Part shown: piece after piece, positions 33,827 to 43,145 of the stretch
Layout of the letters: each line of letters opens with the position of its first letter
Position numbering within the stretch: the first letter of the stretch is position 1
Assembly: GCF_011764445.1 (NCBI RefSeq)
Contig: NZ_BLPG01000001.1
Span: 3,348,001-3,412,000, forward strand
Direction of reading: 5' to 3'
DNA length: 64,000 nucleotides
From: Phytohabitans rumicis
GTDB taxonomy: Bacteria > Actinomycetota > Actinomycetes > Mycobacteriales > Micromonosporaceae
The notes under the pieces: generated by a model
The model's input: only the letters and a program-made list of their open reading frames with translations
Database searches by the model: none
What the model was told of the DNA's origin: nothing
Made by a program: the position numbers and the translations under genes

Positions 33827-34039
33827 GTCGAGCTCGGGCATGGGTACGGGCTGAGGGCGCGGGCGGCAGCTGCCGCACTGGAGGGCGTCCTCCACGACCA
33901 GGCCCTCCGCCCGGCGGCGGGACTCGGACCGGTTCACCTCCAGGAGGTACGGGCCGAAGCGCGCATGGTCCTCGCAGATCCCCCGCCCGCAGAAGCGGCA
34001 ACTCCCACGCGCCGCCTTAGCGCAAAACCAACAAAGCAC
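33824..34039 (-). CDS. Small zinc-finger protein
   Basis: A 71-residue protein with CWFC, CRFCGRGIC, an EDH and CGSC, a likely two-zinc treble-clef or B-box-like arrangement. A short tail (RPQPVPMPELD) ends inside the terminator stem. It resembles small actinobacterial zinc-ribbon proteins of unknown role. It lies 17 nt after the stop of the large M50 gene and could be co-transcribed with it. Confidence 0.7.
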   Translation of the reverse strand: MLCWFCAKAARGSCRFCGRGICEDHARFGPYLLEVNRSESRRRAEGLVVEDALQCGSCRPRPQPVPMPELD

Positions 34040-34056
34040 CCATATCTCCTTTGTGA

Positions 34057-37000
34057 CTACCCGATGCAGAAGCTGAACAGGGTGATCGTGCCCGCGTCAC
34101 GGCTAGCGTCGTTCCCTGCCGCGTCGGTCGCGGTCACCGTCACGTTGACGGCGATCTCCTGGTAGTCGAGGTTCGAGAAGGATCCGATGGTCGCCTGGTA
34201 GGTGCCGGTCGACACCTCCTCCATCGACTTGCTGCCGCTGCCGATCTGCTGTCCGTCGACGGTCAGCGTCCAACTCACCCGCACGCCGGTCGCGTCTTCG
34301 ATGGCGGCGGTGGCGGTCGAGGTGAACGGGCCGCACTCGCCAGCCTGATAGATCGTCGTGGGTGACACCGTCGCACGCAGAATGTTCGGCGGCGTGGTGT
34401 CCGTGGGAGACGGAGCGGTCGTGGTCGGAGCGGGCGTTGTCGCTGGTGGCGTAGTAGCTGGGCCGGTCGTGGGGACGCCCGGGGTGGTTGGCGGGACGCC
34501 GGGAGTGGTGGGCGGGACGCCGGGCGTGGTCGGGTCGGTGCCGGGGTCGTCGCCTGGGTCCTGCGGATCCGCCGGCGTCGGTGTCGGGGTCGGGGTGGGC
34601 GTGGGAGTCGGCGACGGGACCGCGGAGTCGGACGGTGACGGGCTGTCCGACGGGGTGCCGGCCGGCGGGGTGACCACCACGCCGTCGCCGCAGGTGAGCG
34701 GCTGGTTGGTGATCGGCTGCGGGGTGCCGTCGACGCGTACCTGGCCGTCGGAGACCTCGGCGGTGCCGGCGCTCATGGCGTACCAGGCGCGGCCGTCGTT
34801 TTCGATGGTGCTGGCGTCGCTGGTGACCGCGAGGTCCAGCGGCTGGAACGCGCCGCTGGTGGATGCCGTGTCGGCGAGGACGCGCCCGTTGCCCAACGAC
34901 AGCGTGCCGTGCGGCGCGACCTTGCGCTTGCCGGAGCTCCACAGCGGACCGAGGTCGGTACGCGTACCGGCGCACAGGACGAGCGCCGCGCCACCGCGGA
35001 ACGTCAGCTTGCCCGTGGACCTCGTACGGACGTCGACGGTGCTGCCCTCGGCGACGTACAGCCGGTCGCCGGGGGTCAGGGTGACGACGCGCCCGTCGAT
35101 GGTGGCGACCACGCGGCCGCGCTCGGCGGTGAGCAGCGCCTTGTCGGTGGGCATCTCGGCCCAGGCGGGGCCGGGTACGAGGTTGGCGACGCTGGTCGAG
35201 ATGGCCAGCAGCAGGAGCAGCAGGACGAGCCACCACAGTCGACGTTCGAACCGCTTGTCGACCTCGTCGTCGGCGGGCGGCGGCGGGCCGGGCGGCGCGG
35301 CCAGCGGCGGGTAGTCGGAGATCGGGTGCACGCCGGCCGCGGGGGCGGAGTGCGCCTGCGGGGCCGGGCCGCGTTCGGCGGCGGCGCCGGCGGGTGAGGC
35401 GCCGAGCAGCAGCGGCAGCCCGGACACGGCGGGGATGGTCCAGAGCCGGACGTGGGTACGGGCGTACGCGACCGGCTCGTCGACGGTGTGCCCCATCGGG
35501 CCGATCATCGTGCCGCGGCGCAGCTCGGTGCCGTCCGGGAGCGTCACCACGCCGGTGGAGATGACGAGCGCGGCGTGGGGAGCGGGCAGGATGACCGGCG
35601 CGCCGGGCTCCAGCGCGATGGGCCGGGCCTGGGCGATCAGGCCGATCTTCTCCTCGGCGGCGAGCCCGTCGAGGGCCGGCGTGTCGGCGAAGAGCTGCTC
35701 GGCTTCGGCCCGGTCGGAGGGCGGCGGGCCGGGGAGCCGGCCGACCGCGGTGGCCACCAGCGCCGGCGGTACGGCGAGCAGCCGCGTGCCGGCCGTGTGC
35801 CAGGCCAGCGTGGCGGGGCTGCCGGTGACGGCCGCGGCGAGGCCGATGACGCCCCCGGGGCCGAGCCGCTCCCGGACGGTGCCGGCCGGGTCGCCAGGTC
35901 GGCGGCCCTCCATCGCGCCGTCGACGACCACGTAGACGGCCGGCTGGGCGGCACCGGCGAAGACGAGCTGCTGGCCGGTGCGCGGGTATACCCAGGTGGC
36001 GTGCGTCGCGAGCTGGGTGAGCCGGTCGGTTGGGAGCCGGCCGAGCACCGAGCCGCGCAGCGCGTCGATCCGCCGTGGCAGGTCGGCGGCCACGCGCTTC
36101 TCGGCGAACCGGCGCCGCAGCCTGCGCCAGCCCCGCCCGATCCAGCCCGCGACCAGGTAGACCAGCGGCGCGGCGAGGCCGGCCACGACGGCCACCAGGA
36201 GTAGGCGGGCCGGCCAGCCGGATCGCCACAGCCCGGTGAACAGGCCGGCGACCCGGTCGGTCCAGATCCGCCAGCCCAGGTTGACGGCGATGACCAGCCA
36301 GAGCACGGCCAGCATGCCGTACAGGGCGACGAGGCGGCCCTCCCGGTCGAGCTGCGCCCAGGACGGCGGGCGGCGGCGCAGCCGGCCGATGACGTACGCG
36401 AGGCCACGGGCCCGGAGGTTGGCGATCTCCAGCCAGTCCATCAGGAGGTAGTAGCCGTCGAGCGCCAGGAACGGGTTGAGGTTGAACAGCGCGTTGAGGT
36501 ACCAGGCGAAGGCCAGCTTGAACGCCCACGGCCCGGCCTCGGGGACGACGAGCCCCACGATCTGGGCCAGGCCGGCGAGGATCAGCCCGGCGGCCGGGCC
36601 GGAGGCGGTGGTGATCATCCGGGCGCGCCGGCCGGCCATCCACACGTCCGTGGTGTCCACGAAGATCGACGGGATGCCGAAGTAGATCAGGAACCCGGCG
36701 GCGGGCACTCTTCGCCCCGCGTGCCTGGTGGCGAGGGCGTGGCCGAGTTCGTGGCAGGCCAGCGCGAGGACGTTCAGCCCGAGCAGGACGGCGGCGCCGA
36801 CGGCGTACGAGCCGCCGGTCAGGAAGACCGCCTGCTCGCCGCGCCACCACGTCCAGCCGAAGGCGCCGAGGCCGAAGACGGCGACCAGCGCGAGCAGGAT
36901 CGCGACCGGGCGGGTGAAGAGCAGCCGCCCGCCGGCCCGGTAGAGGAACCGGATGAGCGGGTCGATGTCGGCGAGCACCATCCGCCGGCCACGGATGACG

Positions 37001-37476
37001 GCCAGCAGGCCCCGCCCGAAGCGGATGGGCCACGGCCGCTGCTTCACCGCGTCGAGCGGCCGGAACGCGTCGACCGGCAGCTCGGCGAGCATCCGGTTGC
37101 CGGCGAGGTCGGCCACCACGCGGGTGACCTGGTCGGGCGCGAGCCGCCCGCTGATCCGGGCGAAGTCGGCGACGAGCCGGGCCACCGTGCGCGACCCGTC
37201 CATCAGCTGGGCCAGCCGCCACTCGTCCGGCGAAAGTCGCAGGTAGCAGGCGCCACCGCGGCCGTCCGGCGAGCGGAGCATCACGTACGGCACGTCGCGC
37301 ACGTTGACCAACTCGACGGCCTCGATGCCGGGCCGCAGCACCGGCCGTGCCCGCGCCGGGTTGAGTCGCTCGACAACGGCTGCCCACAAACCCGGATCAA
37401 CCGGACCTGTCGGGCGGCCAGGAGCCCGCCCCGCCAGCGCCTCCCACACACTTACCCGGGTCTCAACGACCGTCAC
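34057..37476 (-). CDS. M50 'peptide zinc metalloprotease' fused to cNMP-like, FecR-like and Ig-like parts
   Basis: A protein of 1139 residues; GTG 37476 was chosen because GGGGAGGGG lies 7 nt upstream (an ATG at 37521 is the alternative). Residues ~65-140 (YLRLSPDEWRLAQLMDGSRT, then VVADLAGNRML) resemble a PqqD-like RiPP recognition element. The M50 core has HELGH at 242-246, then IYFGIPSIFVDTTDVWM, and NLNPFLALDGYYLLMDW at 332-348 with the third ligand Asp. After several membrane helices come two cyclic-nucleotide-binding-like sandwiches, another helix (WWLVLLLLLLAISTSVANLV), a FecR-like region, a PT/Pro-rich stretch and a C-terminal Ig-like domain. M50 proteins of this class usually process or export modified peptides. 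Confidence 0.75.
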   Translation of the reverse strand: MTVVETRVSVWEALAGRAPGRPTGPVDPGLWAAVVERLNPARARPVLRPGIEAVELVNVRDVPYVMLRSPDGRGGACYLRLSPDEWRLAQLMDGSRTVARLVADFARISGRLAPDQVTRVVADLAGNRMLAELPVDAFRPLDAVKQRPWPIRFGRGLLAVIRGRRMVLADIDPLIRFLYRAGGRLLFTRPVAILLALVAVFGLGAFGWTWWRGEQAVFLTGGSYAVGAAVLLGLNVLALACHELGHALATRHAGRRVPAAGFLIYFGIPSIFVDTTDVWMAGRRARMITTASGPAAGLILAGLAQIVGLVVPEAGPWAFKLAFAWYLNALFNLNPFLALDGYYLLMDWLEIANLRARGLAYVIGRLRRRPPSWAQLDREGRLVALYGMLAVLWLVIAVNLGWRIWTDRVAGLFTGLWRSGWPARLLLVAVVAGLAAPLVYLVAGWIGRGWRRLRRRFAEKRVAADLPRRIDALRGSVLGRLPTDRLTQLATHATWVYPRTGQQLVFAGAAQPAVYVVVDGAMEGRRPGDPAGTVRERLGPGGVIGLAAAVTGSPATLAWHTAGTRLLAVPPALVATAVGRLPGPPPSDRAEAEQLFADTPALDGLAAEEKIGLIAQARPIALEPGAPVILPAPHAALVISTGVVTLPDGTELRRGTMIGPMGHTVDEPVAYARTHVRLWTIPAVSGLPLLLGASPAGAAAERGPAPQAHSAPAAGVHPISDYPPLAAPPGPPPPADDEVDKRFERRLWWLVLLLLLLAISTSVANLVPGPAWAEMPTDKALLTAERGRVVATIDGRVVTLTPGDRLYVAEGSTVDVRTRSTGKLTFRGGAALVLCAGTRTDLGPLWSSGKRKVAPHGTLSLGNGRVLADTASTSGAFQPLDLAVTSDASTIENDGRAWYAMSAGTAEVSDGQVRVDGTPQPITNQPLTCGDGVVVTPPAGTPSDSPSPSDSAVPSPTPTPTPTPTPTPADPQDPGDDPGTDPTTPGVPPTTPGVPPTTPGVPTTGPATTPPATTPAPTTTAPSPTDTTPPNILRATVSPTTIYQAGECGPFTSTATAAIEDATGVRVSWTLTVDGQQIGSGSKSMEEVSTGTYQATIGSFSNLDYQEIAVNVTVTATDAAGNDASRDAGTITLFSFCIG

Positions 37477-37587
37477 CGTGCTGCCCCTCCCCAGGCTTGC
37501 GGCTTGGACAGTACGGCTCATCAATCGATGGCGGGTCCTCCGGTCCGCTACCCGACAGCGTCCATACAGCTAATTCCGAGGACAGCA

Positions 37588-37635
37588 AGCGGCGGGCGAC
37601 GTGACCAACCCCCGAGGTTCACGTCGCCCGCCGCT
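37588..37635 (-). terminator. 17-bp hairpin after htrA
   Basis: Arms 37588-37604 and 37619-37635 (AGCGGCGGGCGACGTGA) are perfectly complementary around a 14-nt loop. The element sits 66 nt past the htrA stop and before the M50 start. There is no T-run. It probably ends htrA transcripts. Confidence 0.75.
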
Positions 37636-37701
37636 CTTTGGGGAGGAGGCGGAATTTCCGTTGTGCGGAACGCTCCGCCCGTGGTGCGCCGGTTCTGCTT
37701 G

Positions 37702-39209
37702 TTAGGACGCTTCAGCCAGCGTCACGGTTGCCGTCTCCTGCTGACCATTTCGGGTGTACGTCACCTGCACCTGGTCACCGACCTTGCCGGACTGGACGGC
37801 GGCGATCAGGTCGTCGGACTCGTTGATCGCCTTGTCGCCGAACTTGGTGATGACGTCGCCCTGCTGGAGGCCGGCCTTCTGGGCGGGGCTGTTCGGGTTG
37901 ACGCTCCCGATCACCGCGCCGCCGTTCGGTCCGGTGTTGACCGACACGCCCAGCGACGGGTGGCTGACCTTGTCGCCGTTGCGCAGGGCCTCGGCGACCT
38001 CCTTAGCCTTGTTGCTCGGGATGGCGAAGCCGACGCCGATGTTGCCGGTGCTCGATCCGGACGTGGCGATGGCGGTGTTGATGCCGATGACCTCGCCGTT
38101 CGTGTTGACGAGCGCGCCACCGGAGTTGCCCGGGTTGATCGGCGCGTCCGTCTGCAGCAGCCCGGAGATCGAGGTGACCGGGGTCGACTGCTGCTGCTGG
38201 AACGGGTTCTGCTGCTGCTCGCTGCCGGTCTGGATGGTCCGGTCCTTGGCGCTGATGATGCCGGAGGTCACCGAGCCCTGCAGGCCGAGCGGGCTGCCGA
38301 TCGCCAGCACGGTGTCGCCGACCTGCATCGCGTCGCTGTCGCCGAGCTTCGCCGCGGTCAGCCCGGAGACGCCCTCCGCCTTGACGACCGCGAGGTCGGT
38401 ACGCGGGTCGGTGCCGACGATGGTGGCGCGGGCCGTCTTGCCGTCGGCGAAGTTCACCGTGACGGTGCTGCCCTGCGCGCCCTCCACCACGTGGTTGTTG
38501 GTGAGGATGTAGCCATCAGCGCTCAGGATCACGCCCGAGCCCTCGGCGTTGCCGGTGGTGATGGAGACCACGCTGTTTTCCACCTGGGCGGCGATCTTCG
38601 GCAGGTCGGCCGAGTTGATGACGGGGGCCGCGGAGTACGTCCGGTTGACCGTGGTGGTCGAGTCGTCGATGGCGAGCGCCACCGCACCGCCGGCGATGCC
38701 GGAGCCGGCCATCAGTATCAGGGCGGCGACGCCGAGCATGGCGATCTTGCCGAATCGGCCCGGACGCTGCGGCGGCTGGGCGTGCATCCCCGGCTGCTGG
38801 GCCCAGATGGGCGGCTGGCCGGGCGGCACCGGACCCTGCGGCGGGGCGCCGTGCGGCGGGAGGCCACCGTGTGGAGGCTGCGGAGCACCGTGCGCCGGCA
38901 TGCCGACCCCGGCGCCCACCGGCGCGGGAGCGGCGTATCCGGCGTTGCCCGGCCACACCGGCTGCTGCGCGCGGTCCGGGTGCTGCCACGGGCTGGGCGG
39001 CGGCGCGTACGGGCCGGGCGCGGGAGCCGCGGAGGGTGGGGCCGGCGCGGGGGCCGGAGCGGGCTCGGGAGCCGGGGTCGCCGGCACCGGAGCCGTGGGC
39101 GCGTCGGAGACCGGCGCGACACCTGGTGACGAGTCGGACTGCTCCCGCACAACCGGGGCAGTTCCGCGGTCGGTTCGGACCGCTGCGGGTTGGTCTCGTT
39201 CTCGTTCAT
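37702..39209 (-). pseudogene. htrA: HtrA/DegP-type membrane serine protease, frameshifted near N-terminus
   Basis: As read the long frame begins at GTG 39150 with no good RBS. A much better start is ATG 39209 (AGGAAGGTGAAGG upstream; MNENETNPQRSEPTAELP), in a different frame. One added base in the four-base run at 39155-39158 joins them into exactly 503 codons. The protein has a Pro/Ala-rich cytoplasmic tail and one membrane helix (MLGVAALILMAGSGIAGGAV). The trypsin-like domain has His in TNNHVVEG, Asp in DPRTDLAVVK and Ser in NPGNSGGALV, and a C-terminal PDZ domain follows. It is a cell-envelope protease/chaperone. Gene order with the adjacent two-component system matches mycobacterial mprAB-pepD. 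Confidence 0.85.
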
Positions 39210-39271
39210 GCCTTCACCTTCCTCTCCGGCTCTACAACGGTCCTGAAACCACACTGGACGTTCGCTGTGAA

Positions 39272-40798
39272 TCAGGAACTCTCGATCGAAACCGTTGACA
39301 GCGGTAGGCGTACCCGGAATATGGCGCCCTTGCCCGGTGTGGAGTCGACCTCGACGGCGCCGCTGTGCGCGGCCACCAGCGCGGCCACGATGGCGAGGCC
39401 CAGGCCGGTGCCGGCGGCGCCGTCCCGGCGGGTGCGGGCGGCGTCGACCCGATAGAAGCGCTCGAAGACCCGTTCGGCCTGCTCCGGCCCAAGGCCGGGG
39501 CCGGTGTCGGCCACCTCGATCACCGCGAGATCGTCCGGGTCGAGGCCCAGGCGCAGGGTGACCGACGCGTCCGCCGGGGTGTGTGTGAGCGCGTTGGTCA
39601 TGAGGTTGCCGATGACCTGGCGCAGCCGCCCGTCGTCGCCGAGCACGACCAGCGGGCCGGCGTCGGGCGCGACCTCCAGCTCGATCGTGCGGTCTGGCGC
39701 CACCACGCGGGCGGCCTGGATGGCGTCGGCGGCGAGCACGCGCAGCTCGACAGGGGCCAGCTCCAGCGGGCGCTCCCGGTCGAGGCGGGCGAGCAGCAGC
39801 AGGTCTTCGACGAGCAGCCCCATCCGGGACGCCTCGTCCTCGATCCGGCGCACCAGCCGCGCCACATCCTCCGGGGAGCTGGCGGCGCCCTGCCGGTACA
39901 GCTCGGCGAAGCCGCGGATCGTCGTCAGCGGCGTACGCAGCTCGTGCGAGGCGTCGGCGACGAACTGCCGCATGCGCTCCTCCGACCGCCGCGCCCGGGC
40001 CTCGGACGCCTGGGCGGAAAAGGCCGCGTCCCGGGCGGCCGACTCGGCGGCCCGCGCGGCGGACTCCGACGCGGCTCGAGCCGTGAAGGCCGCCTCGATC
40101 TGGGCCAGCATCGCGTTGAGCGCGCGGGAGAGCCGGCCCAGCTCGGTCTGCGGCTCCTCCTCGTCGGGCTCGGGGTCGGGCACGCGTCGGGTCAGGTCGC
40201 CGCGGGCGATCGCGCCCGCCGTGCGCTCGATATCGATCAGCGGCCCCAGGCTGCTGCGGACGATCGCCGCGCCGAGGGCGGCCAGGAGGATCAGTACGGC
40301 GCCGCCGACCAGCGCGTCCACCCAGATCAGCCGGGTGACCGCCTCGTCGATGTCGACCAGGCTCTGCCCGACCGCCATCAGCCTGCCGTCGGGCAGCTGG
40401 GTGACCAGCACCCGCCACCGCACCCTGTGGTCGGCCGCGTCGTCGGTGTACGGCTTGTTGAGGTGCTCGTGGTAGCCGGCGTAGTCGGTCGGCAGGCTCG
40501 GCAGCTGGTTTTCGCTGAACGACTGGTTGTCGTAGTAGACGAGGGTGGTCACTTCCTGGTCGACGTACACGACCAGGTAGTCGCTGGGCAGGCTGACGGT
40601 GATCTTCTGATTGCTCATCGCCGACGTACGCAGGATCGGGCTGGCCGTACGCAGCTCCGAGTCGACCTTGTCGATCAGGTAACTGCGCAGGGCGATGGCG
40701 CTGCCGATGCTGATGACGAGCAGCGCCGCGCCGACCAGTACGAGCACCGATGTGACGAGCTTGACCCGCAGTGGCACACGGCGGACGAACCTCTTCAT
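39272..40798 (-). CDS. Sensor histidine kinase
   Basis: A protein of 508 residues from ATG 40798. It has TM1 near residues 12-33 (LVTSVLVLVGAALLVISIGSAIAL), a ~130-residue extracytoplasmic sensor, and TM2 near 170 (ALVGGAVLILLAALGAAIV). HAMP follows, then an Ala/Arg-rich coiled linker, DHp with FVADASHELRTPLTTIRGF (His phosphosite), and HATPase with N-box VIGNLMTNALTHTP, G1 VADTGPGLG and G2 GAAGTGLGLAIV. It lies 17 nt after its response regulator and upstream of htrA, so it likely controls an envelope-stress regulon including htrA. The longer open frame upstream lacks family features. Confidence 0.92.
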   Translation of the reverse strand: MKRFVRRVPLRVKLVTSVLVLVGAALLVISIGSAIALRSYLIDKVDSELRTASPILRTSAMSNQKITVSLPSDYLVVYVDQEVTTLVYYDNQSFSENQLPSLPTDYAGYHEHLNKPYTDDAADHRVRWRVLVTQLPDGRLMAVGQSLVDIDEAVTRLIWVDALVGGAVLILLAALGAAIVRSSLGPLIDIERTAGAIARGDLTRRVPDPEPDEEEPQTELGRLSRALNAMLAQIEAAFTARAASESAARAAESAARDAAFSAQASEARARRSEERMRQFVADASHELRTPLTTIRGFAELYRQGAASSPEDVARLVRRIEDEASRMGLLVEDLLLLARLDRERPLELAPVELRVLAADAIQAARVVAPDRTIELEVAPDAGPLVVLGDDGRLRQVIGNLMTNALTHTPADASVTLRLGLDPDDLAVIEVADTGPGLGPEQAERVFERFYRVDAARTRRDGAAGTGLGLAIVAALVAAHSGAVEVDSTPGKGAIFRVRLPLSTVSIESS

Positions 40799-40815
40799 GA
40801 CCGCCGCCCGCCCGG

Positions 40816-41526
40816 TCAGGTCGCCGGCTTTCGCAAGACGTAGCCCACGCCACGCAGGGTGTGGATCAAGCGCGGCTGGGTCGTGTCGACCTTGCGACGC
40901 AGGTACGAGATGTAGGACTCGACGATGTTGTCGTCGCCCCGGAAGTCGTAGTTCCACACGTGGTCGAGGATCTGCGCCTTGGAGAGCACCCGGTTGGCGT
41001 TGAGCATCAGGTACCGAAGCAGCTTGAACTCGGTCGGCGAGAGCTGGATCCGCTGGTTGGCCCGGTAGACCTCGTGCGTCTCCTCGTCCAGCTCCAGGTC
41101 GGCGAAGGTGAGCCGGGAGGGCGACTGGTCGCCGGAGGCGGTGCGCCGCAGCACGGCCCGGATGCGGGCGGTCAGCTCCTCCAGGCTGAACGGCTTGGTG
41201 ACGTAGTCGTCGCCGCCCAGGGTCAACCCGCGGATCTTGTCGTCGGTGGCGTCGCGCGCGGTCAGGAAGACGACCGGCGTGCGGGTGCCCGACTCGCGCA
41301 TCAGCCGGATGACCTCGAAGCCGTCGAGATCCGGGAGCATGACGTCGAGCACGACCAGGTCGGGCCGCCGGTCCTTGGCCGCGTTGACCGCGGCGCTGCC
41401 GCTGGTGGCGGTCGACACGTCGAAGCCGGCGAAGCGCAGACTGGCAGACAGCAGCTCGAGGATGTTGGGATCGTCCTCGACGACGAGCAGTCTCGCCTCA
41501 GTCTGCGGTGCGGCCATAGCAGACAT
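40816..41526 (-). CDS. OmpR-family response regulator
   Basis: A protein of 236 residues. ATG 41526 follows AGGGG by 5 nt (another ATG directly before it is equivalent). The receiver has acidic pocket VVEDDPN, phospho-Asp in LVVLDVMLPDLDG, Thr in VVFLTARD, and Lys in DDYVTKPFSLEEL. The winged-helix output domain (LSPTEFKLLRYLMLNANRVL, DHVWNYDFRGDDNIVESYI, LRRKVD, HTLRGVGYVLR) binds direct repeats. It pairs with the kinase 17 nt downstream; mprA/trcR-type homologues are the nearest that I recognise. Confidence 0.93.
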   Translation of the reverse strand: MSAMAAPQTEARLLVVEDDPNILELLSASLRFAGFDVSTATSGSAAVNAAKDRRPDLVVLDVMLPDLDGFEVIRLMRESGTRTPVVFLTARDATDDKIRGLTLGGDDYVTKPFSLEELTARIRAVLRRTASGDQSPSRLTFADLELDEETHEVYRANQRIQLSPTEFKLLRYLMLNANRVLSKAQILDHVWNYDFRGDDNIVESYISYLRRKVDTTQPRLIHTLRGVGYVLRKPAT

Positions 41527-41584
41527 CATTGCCCCTGGCGCTGAGCCATGTCTGGGGACTAGCTGAGAACACGCTGAGAAAAGG

Positions 41585-42214
41585 TCACCCTCTGAACAGG
41601 CGCCGCAACGCAGCGAGCGTAGCGTCCAGCGCCCGGGTCGCCGCACGAGCCTGGGTTTCGGTGAGGTGCGCGGCGCGAACCAGCTCGCGGACCTCCTTCG
41701 CGAACTCGTCGATGCGCTTCTGCAGGTCCTCGATCGCGCTGTCGTCGGCGGGGGCGGCCGGCGGGGGCTCCGGCGACGCGCCCCACGCGAACTCCCACCG
41801 GTACTCCCGTCGGCTGCGCCTGGTCTCCCGGGTCGCCTCGCTCAGCTCCCGCTTGAGGTCGCGCACCGAGCCACGCACCTCGTCCTGGATCTCGTTGGCC
41901 AGCGAGGTCAGGTCTTCGACCGAGGCGCGGATGTCCGACTCCAGCGCCGCCAACTCGCCCGCCCGCTGGCGCAGCTCCATGCGGCCGGCGTCGGTGATCT
42001 CGTACACCTTGCGGCCGCCGGCGGCGGTGTGCGCGACCAGGCCCTCGGCCTCCATCCGCTGCAGCCGCGGATAGATGGTGCCGGCGCTCGGCGCGTACAG
42101 CCCGAGAAAGCGGTTTTCCAGCAACCGGATCAGCTCATAGCCGTGCTTGGGGCCGTCGTCGAGCAGCTTGAGCAGGTAGAGGCGCAGCCGCCCGTGGCTG
42201 AACACTGCGGTCAT
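41585..42214 (-). CDS. PadR-family transcription regulator
   Basis: A protein of 209 residues. The N-terminal winged helix has the PadR pattern LLKLLDDGPKHGYELIRLLENR, SAGTIYPRLQRMEAEGLV and GGRKVYEITDAG. The remainder is a long charged helical region (SDIRASVEDLTSLANEIQDE, LKRELSEATRETRRSRREY) longer than the usual C-terminal dimer helix. Its start overlaps the stop of the DUF4097 gene (ATGA), so it is probably autoregulatory and controls that pair. Confidence 0.9.
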   Translation of the reverse strand: MTAVFSHGRLRLYLLKLLDDGPKHGYELIRLLENRFLGLYAPSAGTIYPRLQRMEAEGLVAHTAAGGRKVYEITDAGRMELRQRAGELAALESDIRASVEDLTSLANEIQDEVRGSVRDLKRELSEATRETRRSRREYRWEFAWGASPEPPPAAPADDSAIEDLQKRIDEFAKEVRELVRAAHLTETQARAATRALDATLAALRRLFRG

Positions 42215-43029
42215 ACGTCGTCATCCTCGGCCTCGGGCGCTGGCCGGGACAGCAGGGCAATGCGTCCCGACGTGGCGGTCGCCCACAGTTTGCCCTCCCC
42301 GGACCCGAGCACGCCCTGCGCCTCCTGGGTCCACGTCTGACCGTTCGGCCGCACTTCCGGGAACGCGCTGGTGATCCGCCCCGACGTCGAGTGCAGGTGG
42401 ACCGCGAGGTCGCTGTCCTCGCGGACCCGGACGGTCACGCTGCCGGAGGTGGTGTTGAGCCGGATCTCGCTGCGCCGGGGGTTGTCGAGGTCGCAGGTGA
42501 TCGCGCCCGAGACGGTACGCGCGTGCACCCGCTCGGCCGGGCTGTCCGCGAGGATCAGCTCCCCTGAGATCGTCTCCATCGTGAGGTCGCCGGCCACGCC
42601 CAGCGCCTCGACCGGGCCGGAGACGAGCTTGGCGACCGTGCGTCCGCCGAGCCCCATGAGCGTGACCCGGCCGGACGTGACGGTGACGCTGGTGTCCTGC
42701 CGCAGACCCGAGGCGACGACCTCGCCGTCGACGAGATGCAGATCGGCCTGCACGCCCGCGGGCACGGCGATCGACACGTCGGCCCGGTAGCCCTTGTTGA
42801 ACCAGAACCACAGGCCGGACCACTTGCGCGGGCGCTCGTGCCGCACGACCAGCCGCCCGTTGTGCTCCTCGACGATGACCGGCTTGCGGCCGACGTTGCC
42901 GATCTCGACGCGGGCCGGGCCGTCGGCCGCGACGACGTTGAGCCGGCCCGAGATGAGGTATACGTCAAGGCGGGTGACCGGCTCGTCGAAGCTGAGCCGC
43001 TGCGAGGCGTCGACCGTCCAGGTGCGCAT
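42211..43029 (-). CDS. DUF4097 beta-helix/adhesin-like protein
   Basis: A protein of 272 residues from ATG 43029. It has repeated short beta strands typical of DUF4097/DUF4098 proteins: DVYLISGRLNVVAADGP, VDGEVVASGLRQ, TVTSGRVTLMGLGG, TISGELILADSP, ARTVSGAITCDLDN and TTSGSVTVRVRED. No signal peptide is present. Such genes are usually partnered with PadR or PspC-like envelope-stress regulators; here PadR follows with a four-base overlap. Function unknown, presumed envelope-stress related. Confidence 0.85.
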   Translation of the reverse strand: MRTWTVDASQRLSFDEPVTRLDVYLISGRLNVVAADGPARVEIGNVGRKPVIVEEHNGRLVVRHERPRKWSGLWFWFNKGYRADVSIAVPAGVQADLHLVDGEVVASGLRQDTSVTVTSGRVTLMGLGGRTVAKLVSGPVEALGVAGDLTMETISGELILADSPAERVHARTVSGAITCDLDNPRRSEIRLNTTSGSVTVRVREDSDLAVHLHSTSGRITSAFPEVRPNGQTWTQEAQGVLGSGEGKLWATATSGRIALLSRPAPEAEDDDV

Positions 43030-43090
43030 GCCGCTCAGCATAACGCGATACATCGCGATACACCAGCTCGCCGCGCGCTTGCGCCGCGCG

Positions 43091-43144
43091 TTAGGAAGGG
43101 CACCTTGTTATGCAAAAAGCGATAACAAGGTGCCCTTCCTTGCG
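43091..43144. repeat. Dispersed hairpin repeat, copy B
   Basis: The perfect 19-bp arms 43093-43111 and 43122-43140 (AGGAAGGGCACCTTGTTAT) are closed by GCAAAAAGCG, whose GC ends may pair too. It lies just past the stop of the plsC gene and before the DUF4097 start, where it can end transcription. A second copy, 22570-22623, is inside a gene. Similar hairpins are, from memory, abundant in Micromonosporaceae genomes. Confidence 0.85.
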
Positions 43145-43145
43145 C

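Noticed and set aside
34488-34673. The PT/Pro-rich region of the M50 gene as a satellite-type DNA repeat
   Set aside because: The repeat is a coding PTPTPT and PGVPPTT linker; it carries no DNA-level structure beyond codon repetition.
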